19,894 bases of DNA from Ramlibacter sp. (lineage in GTDB: Bacteria > Pseudomonadota > Gammaproteobacteria > Burkholderiales > Burkholderiaceae_C). The stretch is from NCBI GenBank assembly GCA_028292185.1, contig JAQGMT010000077.1:1-19894 (forward strand). The letters run 5' to 3'. The notes below the pieces were generated by a model. It made no database searches, was not told the origin of the DNA, and saw only the letters and a list, made by a program, of their open reading frames with translations. The position numbers were made by a program, and so were the translations under genes. This document shows, one piece after another, positions 8,017 through 14,085 of this stretch (positions are counted from its first letter, which is position 1; the number at the start of each line of letters is the position of its first letter).

Positions 8017-8046
8017 CCGTGCAACCTGCACGGACCTTTAGGAAAG
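8017..8046 (+). promoter_or_regulatory. Hairpin plus ribosome site before peptide gene 2
   Basis: A 6-bp stem CCGTGC/GCACGG with 5-nt loop AACCT (8017-8033) is followed by ACCTTT and the ribosome site AGGAAAG (8040-8046) in front of ATG 8052. It matches the hairpin before copy 1 in size and place. The C-G pair at stem position 4 there is a T-A pair here, a compensatory change. There is no long T-run, so termination is unlikely for this copy. Confidence 0.65.
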
Positions 8047-8051
8047 AAAAT

Positions 8052-8225
8052 ATGAAAATCAAATCGAACGTGCGCGCAGGTTCCGGCGGCACCACTTCCG
8101 GCGGCGTCAACAGCAAGAGCAAGAGCGGCCTGAGCGTCGACAGCACCGCTGTGGACACCAGCGGCTCCATCAACAACACGGTTGTGTACTATGTGCCTCC
8201 CGTGAGCCGTTGCGTCGGTATCTGA
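8052..8225 (+). CDS. Small Ser/Thr-rich secreted peptide precursor, copy 2
   Basis: 57-residue paralogue of the peptide at 7766, with the same N-terminal MKIKSNVRAGSG, the same Gly17-Gly18 pair and the same last 11 residues with Cys54. The six differences are Ser13Gly, Asn15Thr, Ser33Ala, Thr39Ser, Ser45Val and Phe46Tyr. Many codons differ synonymously, so the copies are under protein-level constraint and are not a fresh duplication. The start is fixed by AGGAAAG five nt before the ATG; a longer in-frame reading from 8001 would run through the hairpin and is rejected. The two peptides could act as a two-component bacteriocin or simply raise dose. The gene ends before a strong terminator. Confidence 0.9.
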   Translation: MKIKSNVRAGSGGTTSGGVNSKSKSGLSVDSTAVDTSGSINNTVVYYVPPVSRCVGI

Positions 8226-8254
8226 ACATCCAGCTCTTTTGAGCTGATGTGCAG

Positions 8255-8295
8255 AAGGGTGGAGGCGCTGCGGCGCGTCCACCCTTCCCTTTTTT
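8255..8295 (+). terminator. Intrinsic terminator after peptide gene 2
   Basis: Stem AAGGGTGGA (8255-8263) pairs with TCCACCCTT (8278-8286). The loop is GC-rich and can itself fold (GGCGC/GCGCG), and CCC and six T (8290-8295) follow. A smaller hairpin CAGCTC-TTTT-GAGCTG lies at 8231-8246. This is the clearest terminator in the window and closes the peptide transcript 17 nt before the efflux gene start. Confidence 0.88.
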
Positions 8296-8312
8296 CATTT
8301 CCGGGTCGTGCC

Positions 8313-9749
8313 GTGATCAAAACAGTCCTCCTGGCCGCGCTCGTCCTGGGCGGGTGCGCCTCCGCACCCACCGCGCCCTCGCCCAACATCGAAGTCCCCG
8401 CCACCTTCAGGGAAGGCGACATTCGCTGGACTTCGGCGCCGCCTGCTGAAGCGCAAGCGCGCGGCACGTGGTGGAAGGCCTTTTCCGACCCGACGCTCGA
8501 TGGCCTCATGGATCGGGCGGCAGCCAACAACACCAGCATCGAACTCGCAGCCGCCCGTCTCATGCAGGCGCGCGCCCTGGCGCGCAGCGCCGAGGCTGAC
8601 CGTCTTCCGCAGTTCGGGCTGCGCGCAGGTATCGCGCGCCAGGGCGGCCCGCTGATCAACGCCGCCGGCGGGCAAGGCACCCTCGCCACACTGGCCGGCG
8701 ACCTGTCGTATGAGCTGGACCTGTTCGGCCGCCTGTCGAAGGCCAGTACCGCCGCCTCGCTGGACGCGCAATCGAGGGAGGCGTTGCTGCGCAGCACGCA
8801 ACTGCTGGTGCAGGCCGATGTGGCGCAAAACTATCTCTCCCTGCGTGCGCTCGACGCCGAGCGCGAATTGGTGCGCGGCACGTTGACGGCGTACCGCGAG
8901 ACGGTGGACATCACCGAGCGGCGCTTTCGCGCCGGCTCGATCGCGGAACTCGATGTGGTCCGGGTGCGCGCGGAACTCGCTTCGATCGAATCGGACGCCC
9001 TCGCCCTGGATCGCCGCCGCGCCGAACTCGAACATTCCCTCGCGGTGCTGCTGGGCGAGACGGCCTCCAGCTTCCAGCTTGCCAGCGGCGAATGGAGCGC
9101 CACCCTGCCCGTGATTCCGGCGGGCGTGCCCAGCACGGTGCTTACGCGCAGGCCGGATGTGGCGGCGGCGCAGCGCACGCTTGAGGCCTCGCAGGCGCGC
9201 CTGGGCGTGGCCCGCACCGCGTGGTTTCCCACGCTCAGCCTGACCTCCTCCGGCGGCTTCGCTTCCCCGAACCTGGGCGACCTGCTCACGGCGTCGATGC
9301 GCGCCTGGAGCGTGGGCGCGCTGCTGGCCATGCCGCTGTTCGACGGCGGACGGCGCGAAGCCGGTATCCAGAACGCGCAGGGCGAACTGGGTGCGTCCCT
9401 CGCCAGCTACCGTGAGCAGATCCTGGTGGCGTTCAGGGAAGTCGAGGACCAGTTGTCCGGCCTGCGGCTTTTGGCCGAGCAGGCGAACGTTCAGACGCAG
9501 GCCGTGGCCTTGGGCAGCCGCGCTTCGGTGCTGGCGGAATCGCGCTATCGCAGCGGCCTGGCCAGCCAGCTCGATCTGCTGGATGCGCGCCGCACCGACC
9601 TTCGCAATCGGCGCACCGCCTTGCAGGTGCGCGCCGCGCAGTACCAGGCCACCGTGGCGCTGGTGCGTGCATTGGGCGGCGGCTGGGAGGCCCCGGCCAT
9701 TGCCTTCGATGGTCCGCGCGCGCAAGACACCCAGGCCGCCTTGCGCTGA
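8313..9749 (+). CDS. TolC/NodT-type outer-membrane efflux lipoprotein
   Basis: 478-residue outer-membrane channel subunit of the RND/type I secretion family. The start is the GTG at 8313, just before a lipoprotein signal VIKTVLLAALVLGGC with lipidated Cys15 and Ala at +2, which favours the outer membrane. Longer in-frame starts (8247) would read through the terminator. Two OEP repeats can be seen: YELDLFGRLSKASTAA in the first and AMPLFDGGRR in the second. TRRPDVAAAQRTLEASQARLGVARTAWFP is typical of NodT proteins. It lies next to the peptide genes and supplies the missing outer-membrane part of the C39 ABC/HlyD exporter. The terminator before it and 92 bp after it make it a possible separate transcript. 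It could also serve the polyene exporter. Confidence 0.93.
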   Translation: MIKTVLLAALVLGGCASAPTAPSPNIEVPATFREGDIRWTSAPPAEAQARGTWWKAFSDPTLDGLMDRAAANNTSIELAAARLMQARALARSAEADRLPQFGLRAGIARQGGPLINAAGGQGTLATLAGDLSYELDLFGRLSKASTAASLDAQSREALLRSTQLLVQADVAQNYLSLRALDAERELVRGTLTAYRETVDITERRFRAGSIAELDVVRVRAELASIESDALALDRRRAELEHSLAVLLGETASSFQLASGEWSATLPVIPAGVPSTVLTRRPDVAAAQRTLEASQARLGVARTAWFPTLSLTSSGGFASPNLGDLLTASMRAWSVGALLAMPLFDGGRREAGIQNAQGELGASLASYREQILVAFREVEDQLSGLRLLAEQANVQTQAVALGSRASVLAESRYRSGLASQLDLLDARRTDLRNRRTALQVRAAQYQATVALVRALGGGWEAPAIAFDGPRAQDTQAALR

Positions 9750-9841
9750 ACCTTTGTGTCCGGGGGCGGACATTTGTCAATCGGCGGGAATTGCGTGTTC
9801 AGCTAAACTGGGTATTGCTGTTCACCAAATTAGGTCGTCCC
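9750..9841 (+). promoter_or_regulatory. Leader region of the polyene operon with inverted repeat
   Basis: This 92-bp gap precedes the acyl-carrier-protein gene. It holds the inverted repeat TGTCCG-GGGG-CGGACA at 9757-9772 followed by TTTGTC, which could be a weak terminator for the efflux gene or an operator. TTGTCA at 9774-9779 and TAAACT at 9804-9809 resemble promoter boxes but lie too far apart (24 nt) to be a good pair. A promoter is expected here by layout, but its exact place is not clear. Confidence 0.4.
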
Positions 9842-10138
9842 ATGCCCGAATTGACCGCGCCGACCTCATCCTCGTCCGCCGACCAAGCCCTCCTGCTCGA
9901 AGTTGCGCAGCTGGTGGTGAGTTCGCTGAACCTCGAAGTGGCCGCCGCCGAGGTCGAGGCCGACATGCCCCTCTATGGCGATGGGCTGGGCCTCGATTCA
10001 ATAGACATACTTGAAATTGCCCTGGTGGTCTCCAAGCACTATGGCCTGCAACTGCGGGCAGGTGACGAAGACAACCACGCGATATTCGTGTCGCTGCGCA
10101 CGCTGAGCGACCACATCGCCGCTCATCGAACCAAGTGA
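9842..10138 (+). CDS. Acyl carrier protein
   Basis: 98-residue acyl carrier protein with the phosphopantetheine attachment site GLGLDSIDILEIAL; the modified residue is Ser53. An extra Ser-rich N-terminus of about 12 residues precedes the four-helix domain. The ATG at 9842 is chosen over an upstream in-frame start at 9791 because it begins at the usual distance from the domain. It is the first gene of the overlapping operon and overlaps the next gene by 4 nt (GTGA). By analogy with aryl-polyene clusters (ApeE/ApeF) it would carry the growing polyene chain or its aromatic starter. Confidence 0.93.
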   Translation: MPELTAPTSSSSADQALLLEVAQLVVSSLNLEVAAAEVEADMPLYGDGLGLDSIDILEIALVVSKHYGLQLRAGDEDNHAIFVSLRTLSDHIAAHRTK

Positions 10139-10806
10139 CCGCGGCCCAGGCGGCCGGACTGGGCCGCGCGTGCCGTTGGGGCGCGGTGCTGGCACTCGGG
10201 GTGGCTTACGCCGTTCTCGCTCACCTTGCTTCCATCTCCCCCGTGCCGGACTACACCGGCGCGCTGGTGGCGATCCTTCCCTTCGTCGGCCTCGCCTTGG
10301 CGATGGCATGGCGCTCGACGCGGCGCGCGGCGATGGTTGCCGCCTGTCTGGCCGGATGCCTCGCACTGTTCGCATTGCGCGATTGGATGGTGGCGCACTA
10401 CAACTGGGTGTTCCTGCTGCAGCACGCCGGCATTTACGCGCTGCTTTGCGCCGCATTCGGCCGCACCTTGAAGGCGGGCAGCACGCCCCTGATCACCGGT
10501 TTGGCGCGCACCGTGCACGGCACGCTGTCGCCGGCCCTGCTCAGCTACACCCGGTCGGTCACCTGGGCGTGGAGCATTTACTTCGGCGCCATCACCGTTG
10601 CGTCCTTGTTCCTCTTCTGGCTGGCGCCGATTTCCGTGTGGTCGTCGTTCGCCAACCTGCTCAGTCCGGTGTTGCTTGTGTTGATGTTCGCGGCTGAATA
10701 CGCGGTGCGCTGTTGGGTGCTGCCACCGGCGGATCGCGCCGGACCCCTGGAGTCCATTCGCGCCTATCGCCGGGCTTCCGCAAGCCGCGCGGCGCAGCAA
10801 CCATGA
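10135..10806 (+). CDS. Multi-pass inner-membrane protein of aryl-polyene clusters
   Basis: 223-residue membrane protein with about six hydrophobic segments (near 15-32, 41-58, 64-81, 90-108, 145-165 and 170-192) and a basic cytoplasmic tail. It has no catalytic motif that I can name. Proteins of this type (COG4648-like) are regular members of aryl-polyene and xanthomonadin clusters between the carrier protein and the ligase; their exact role is not known to me. The GTG start at 10135 overlaps the carrier-protein stop by 4 nt, and the stop overlaps the ligase start by 4 nt, so it is translationally coupled on both sides. Confidence 0.85.
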   Translation: MTAAQAAGLGRACRWGAVLALGVAYAVLAHLASISPVPDYTGALVAILPFVGLALAMAWRSTRRAAMVAACLAGCLALFALRDWMVAHYNWVFLLQHAGIYALLCAAFGRTLKAGSTPLITGLARTVHGTLSPALLSYTRSVTWAWSIYFGAITVASLFLFWLAPISVWSSFANLLSPVLLVLMFAAEYAVRCWVLPPADRAGPLESIRAYRRASASRAAQQP

Positions 10807-12179
10807 CCTCGTGTCCGCTCATCAGCCATGGCAGCGGGCACGACGTGCTGGCATGGAGCAATGGCCAGGTCATCACGGCGGCGCAGTTTTTGGCCGACGC
10901 CCGGCAGCTGGCGGCCGCCCTCCCCGCGGGAGGGCACGTCCTGAATGCCAGCGCCGATCGATACCGGTTCGCCGTCGGCCTGGCCGCTGCCTTGCTCGCC
11001 GACAAGGTCAGCCTGCTGCCGCCCACGCTCACGGCGGAAATGGTGCGGCAGGTGCGCACCTTCGCGCCCGACGTGTTCTGCCTGGCCGACCAGGCGCAGG
11101 GCCTGGACATGCCGCAATTCGTGTGGACCGGTTCGATGCAAAAAAGCGCGAGCGCAAGCAGCCAGCGGACGGGCGTTTTCGACATTCCGCAGATACCCGC
11201 TGCGCAAGTCGCCGCGATCGTGTTCACCTCCGGCTCCACCGGCTCGCCGGTCGCGCACCGCAAGCGCTGGGGAGCCCTGGTTCGCAGCGTCCGCGCCGAG
11301 GCCGAGCGGCTCGGCCTGCTGGACGGGCGCCGCCACACCATCGTGGCCACCGTCGCGCCGCAACACATGTACGGCTTCGAGTCGAGCGTGCTGTTGGCAC
11401 TGCACAGCGGCGGCGCAATGGAAACCTCGCATCCGTTCTACCCCGCCGACGTCTGCGCCGCGCTCGCGGCCTCCAGCCGCCCCTGCGCCTTGGTGACCAC
11501 GCCCGTCCACCTGAAAGCCCTGCTCGCATCCGGACTCGAACTGCCGGTTCCTGATCTCGTGCTGTCGGCCACAGCGCCGATGCCGCAGCAACTGGCGCAC
11601 GCTGTGGAGTCGCGGATGCACGCCCCGCTGCTTGAAATCTACGGCTCCACCGAAACCGGCCAGATCGCGTCGCGCCGCACCACGCAAGGCGCGCAGTGGT
11701 CGCTGTTCCCGGGCGTGGAGCTCAGGGTCGATGCCGGCGGCACATCGGCCTTGGGCGGGCATGTCGAACAGCCGACGCCGCTTGCCGATCAAATCGAACT
11801 TGTCACGCCGGGCACCTTCCTGCTGCATGGCCGCACCGCCGACCTGGTGAACATCGCCGGCAAGCGCAGCTCGCTCGGCTACCTCGACTACCAGCTCAAC
11901 GCCGTGCCGGGCGTGATCGACGGCGCGTTCTTCATGCCGGACGAAGAAGACGCGGCAGACGAATCCGTCACCCGCCTGATGGCGTTCGCGGTAGCGCCCG
12001 GCTTGTCGCCGTCCACGCTGCTCGCCGCGCTGCGCGAGCGCATCGATGCGCTGTTTCTGCCGCGCCCGATCGTGTTGCTGGACTCGCTGCCGAGAAACAG
12101 CAACGGCAAGCTGCCGCGCGAGACGCTGCAGGCGCTGGCGCAAAAGCACCGGCCCAAAGGCAAGCCCAATGCGCAGTGA
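10803..12179 (+). CDS. AMP-forming acyl/aryl ligase of the ANL superfamily
   Basis: 458-residue adenylating enzyme that would activate an aryl or acyl carboxylate with ATP and load it on the carrier protein. Core motifs are intact: P-loop FTSGSTGSPVAHRK (141-154), IYGSTETG (279-286), GRTADLVNIAGKR (343-355) and the C-terminal LPRNSNGKLPRE with catalytic Lys436. It is shorter than typical acyl-CoA synthetases (500 or more residues), as is usual for the ligases of aryl-polyene clusters (ApeH-like). The ATG at 10803 overlaps the preceding stop (ATGA), and the 3' end overlaps the dehydratase gene by 11 nt. Substrate is inferred from context; an aromatic acid such as a hydroxybenzoate or cinnamate is likely. 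Confidence 0.92.
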   Translation: MTSCPLISHGSGHDVLAWSNGQVITAAQFLADARQLAAALPAGGHVLNASADRYRFAVGLAAALLADKVSLLPPTLTAEMVRQVRTFAPDVFCLADQAQGLDMPQFVWTGSMQKSASASSQRTGVFDIPQIPAAQVAAIVFTSGSTGSPVAHRKRWGALVRSVRAEAERLGLLDGRRHTIVATVAPQHMYGFESSVLLALHSGGAMETSHPFYPADVCAALAASSRPCALVTTPVHLKALLASGLELPVPDLVLSATAPMPQQLAHAVESRMHAPLLEIYGSTETGQIASRRTTQGAQWSLFPGVELRVDAGGTSALGGHVEQPTPLADQIELVTPGTFLLHGRTADLVNIAGKRSSLGYLDYQLNAVPGVIDGAFFMPDEEDAADESVTRLMAFAVAPGLSPSTLLAALRERIDALFLPRPIVLLDSLPRNSNGKLPRETLQALAQKHRPKGKPNAQ

Positions 12180-12504
12180 AACCATGCTGCATATGGCACC
12201 GGACCACCCCGCGTTCGCCGGTCATTTTCCCGGCGCGCCCATTGTCCCGGGCGTGGTGTTGCTCGACGCCGCGGTGCATGCGGCGCTGGAACTGCTTCGC
12301 AGCGACCAGGCGAGCGAGCGAGACCCGGCGGGTGCGTGCCTGTGCTCGATCGGATCCGCCAAGTTTCTCAGCCCCGTCGGACCCGGCGAGACGCTGACTG
12401 TGTGTGTGGACGGCACGCCCGCGGGCAGCGTCCGCTTCGAGATTTCATGCGGCACCCGTAAAGTGGCCAGCGGCACTCTTGTACTGTCGCCCCGCCGTGA
12501 CTGA
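12169..12504 (+). CDS. 3-hydroxyacyl-ACP dehydratase-like hotdog protein
   Basis: 111-residue single hotdog-fold protein of the FabA/FabZ group. The motif AGHFPGAPIVPGVVLLDAA holds the catalytic His19. The acid residue is Asp33, in the place where FabA uses Asp and FabZ uses Glu. A second conserved stretch KFLSPVGPGE is at 65-74. The protein is shorter than FabZ (about 150). In aryl-polyene synthesis two such proteins (ApeI/ApeP) form a heterodimeric dehydratase; only one is visible here. The ATG at 12169 gives the hotdog core its normal N-terminus and overlaps the ligase gene by 11 nt. A later ATG (12184) is possible. Confidence 0.87.
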   Translation: MRSETMLHMAPDHPAFAGHFPGAPIVPGVVLLDAAVHAALELLRSDQASERDPAGACLCSIGSAKFLSPVGPGETLTVCVDGTPAGSVRFEISCGTRKVASGTLVLSPRRD

Positions 12505-13468
12505 GCAGGCCGGCGCCACCTTGCCCGAAGCCGAACACTGGCGCAAGGCGCCCGAGCGCAGCAGCATGTTCTGGCTGCGCGTCATGACGTGGATTTCGCT
12601 CAAGCTGGGGCGGCGCGCGAGCCGGATGGTGCTGTTCGGCATCGCGGCCTACTTCCTCGCGTTCGCCCCCACCTCGCGCCGGATGTCGCGCGGCTATCTC
12701 AAGCGGGCGCTGCAGCTGCCGTCGCCCAAGGCGGTGCCATGGACTGCGATGTACCGGCATTTCCTCGGCTTCGCGTCCGTCATCCACGATCGCGTCTACC
12801 TGATCAACGACAGGCACGACCTGTTCGATATCCGGATTCACAACCAGCAACTCGTCGACGACCTCGTGGCCCGCGGCGAAGGCGCGTTTCTCATCGGCGC
12901 GCACCTCGGAAGTTTCGAGGTGCTGCGGGCCGTCGGTCGCAAGCAGCCGGGCCTGCGCATCGCGATGGCGATGTACGAGGAAAATGCCCGCAAGATCAAC
13001 GCGGCGCTCGCGGCCATCAACCCGGCCGCACAGCAAGGCGTGGTCGCCCTCGGGCATATCGATTCGATGATCCACGTGCACGACCTGCTGGCTCAGGGCA
13101 CCGTGGTCGGCATGCTGGCCGACCGGTCCCTGCGCAACGACGAGACGCACACCGTCGATTTCTTCGGTGAACCGGCCGCGCTGCCGCTCGGTCCGTTTCG
13201 CATGGCTGCGATCATGAGGCGCCCGGTCCTGTTCATGACCGGGCTGTACCACGGCGCGAACCGCTACGACATTCATTTCGAGGTGCTCGCCGATTTCAGC
13301 GCGGTGCCGCCAGGCGGCCGAAGCGTGGCTGTGCAGGCCGCAATGACGCGCTATGCTGCCCTGCTGGAGCAATATTGCCGCATGGCGCCCTACAACTGGT
13401 TCAATTTCTTCGACTTCTGGCGCGCACCCGCGCCGGCGCGCGCGAGTCGTTCCGCACAACAACCATGA
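12497..13468 (+). CDS. LpxL/HtrB-like lipid acyltransferase
   Basis: 323-residue acyltransferase of the lipid A biosynthesis family. It carries the signature GAHLGSFEVLRA with the catalytic His136-x4-Glu141 pair. Further family blocks are GMLADRS (205-211) and PLGPFRMA (230-237). A hydrophobic segment at 44-58 would anchor it at the inner membrane. The GTG start at 12497 overlaps the dehydratase end by 8 nt and its own stop overlaps the next ATG by 4 nt. In aryl-polyene clusters such enzymes (ApeD/ApeJ region) are thought to move the polyene acyl chain onto a glycerolipid-type acceptor. Confidence 0.9.
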   Translation: MTEQAGATLPEAEHWRKAPERSSMFWLRVMTWISLKLGRRASRMVLFGIAAYFLAFAPTSRRMSRGYLKRALQLPSPKAVPWTAMYRHFLGFASVIHDRVYLINDRHDLFDIRIHNQQLVDDLVARGEGAFLIGAHLGSFEVLRAVGRKQPGLRIAMAMYEENARKINAALAAINPAAQQGVVALGHIDSMIHVHDLLAQGTVVGMLADRSLRNDETHTVDFFGEPAALPLGPFRMAAIMRRPVLFMTGLYHGANRYDIHFEVLADFSAVPPGGRSVAVQAAMTRYAALLEQYCRMAPYNWFNFFDFWRAPAPARASRSAQQP

Positions 13469-14085
13469 CCGGCCCTTCATCGTCATCGACCTCGCGATCT
13501 TCGCTGCAGGCCGCGCTTGCAGCGGTCGTCGCCGCGGTGGCGCTGTTCGCCTGGAGCGCGCCCGCGTTCGCGGCCTGGGACCTGCAGCAGCTGATGGATT
13601 CGCTGGCGCACAACAAATCCGGGCGGGCCACTTTCGTCGAGACCAAGCGCATCGCGATGCTGGACCGGCCGATCGAGTCGTCCGGGGAACTTCTGTACAC
13701 CGCGCCCGACCGGCTGGAAAAGCGCACGCTCAAGCCCAAGCCCGAATCCATGATCGTGCAAGGCAGTGAGCTCGTGGTCGACCGGGGCGGCCGCAGTTTC
13801 CGCGTGCAGCTCGACGCGCAGCCGCAACTCGCGGCCTTCATCGACAGCATCCGCGGCACGCTCGCAGGCGACCGCAAGGCGCTGGAGCGAAGCTATCGGC
13901 TCAGCCTGGAAGGCACCCAGCAGAACTGGGTGCTGCAACTGGTGCCCGTGGAGAACAGGATGCGCGGGGTGATCAAGCAGATCCGGGTTGCCGGTGTGCA
14001 AGACCAGGTCAAGAGCGTCGAGATCAGCCAGGCCGACGGCGACAGTTCCCTGATGACGATCGAAAAATCGAACGCGCCTCCATGA
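13465..14085 (+). CDS. LolA-like periplasmic lipoprotein-carrier protein
   Basis: 206-residue secreted protein. The signal peptide (1-36) ends in SAPAFA before AWDLQQLMDSL. The mature part has the LolA-type fold signs: TRFVETK-like FVETKRI near the start, GELLYTAPDRLEK, and repeated strand patterns. In polyene clusters (ApeL-like) such a protein probably carries the lipid product through the periplasm. It overlaps the acyltransferase stop by 4 nt and the exporter start by 4 nt. It is not the housekeeping lolA, judging by context and the divergent sequence. Confidence 0.87.
   Translation: MTGPSSSSTSRSSLQAALAAVVAAVALFAWSAPAFAAWDLQQLMDSLAHNKSGRATFVETKRIAMLDRPIESSGELLYTAPDRLEKRTLKPKPESMIVQGSELVVDRGGRSFRVQLDAQPQLAAFIDSIRGTLAGDRKALERSYRLSLEGTQQNWVLQLVPVENRMRGVIKQIRVAGVQDQVKSVEISQADGDSSLMTIEKSNAPP

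Larger units (their letters stand above)
7705..8225 (+). repeat. Tandem duplication containing the twin peptide genes
   Basis: Two copies of a unit of about 286-289 bp lie head to tail. The first begins near 7705 and the second near 7994. Matching parts are CCGGCA at 7705-7710 and 7994-7999, GGGCCGGCAAT shortly after, the hairpins at 7728 and 8017, a purine-rich ribosome site and the 174-bp peptide genes. The second copy still carries the 3' end of the upstream 641-residue gene (codons for Gly-Arg-Gln) as non-coding remnant, which shows the direction of duplication. The segments downstream of each peptide gene differ and were not part of the conserved unit, or have diverged. Confidence 0.85.

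Noticed and set aside
8001..8051. N-terminal extension of peptide copy 2
   Set aside because: It translates the remnant of the upstream gene and the hairpin; the ATG at 8052 has a good ribosome site and matches copy 1.
7766..8225. Tandem repeats as a CRISPR array
   Set aside because: Only two long coding copies with sequence divergence; no short repeat-spacer pattern.
8247..8312. Upstream ATG for the efflux lipoprotein
   Set aside because: This start would place the terminator hairpin inside the coding sequence and bury the lipoprotein signal behind 22 residues.
8295..9773. 492-codon open frame on the minus strand
   Set aside because: Antisense to the efflux lipoprotein gene; no domain is evident.
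10764..12185. 473-codon open frame on the minus strand
   Set aside because: Antisense to the ligase gene, whose ANL motifs are complete; the product has shadow-frame composition.
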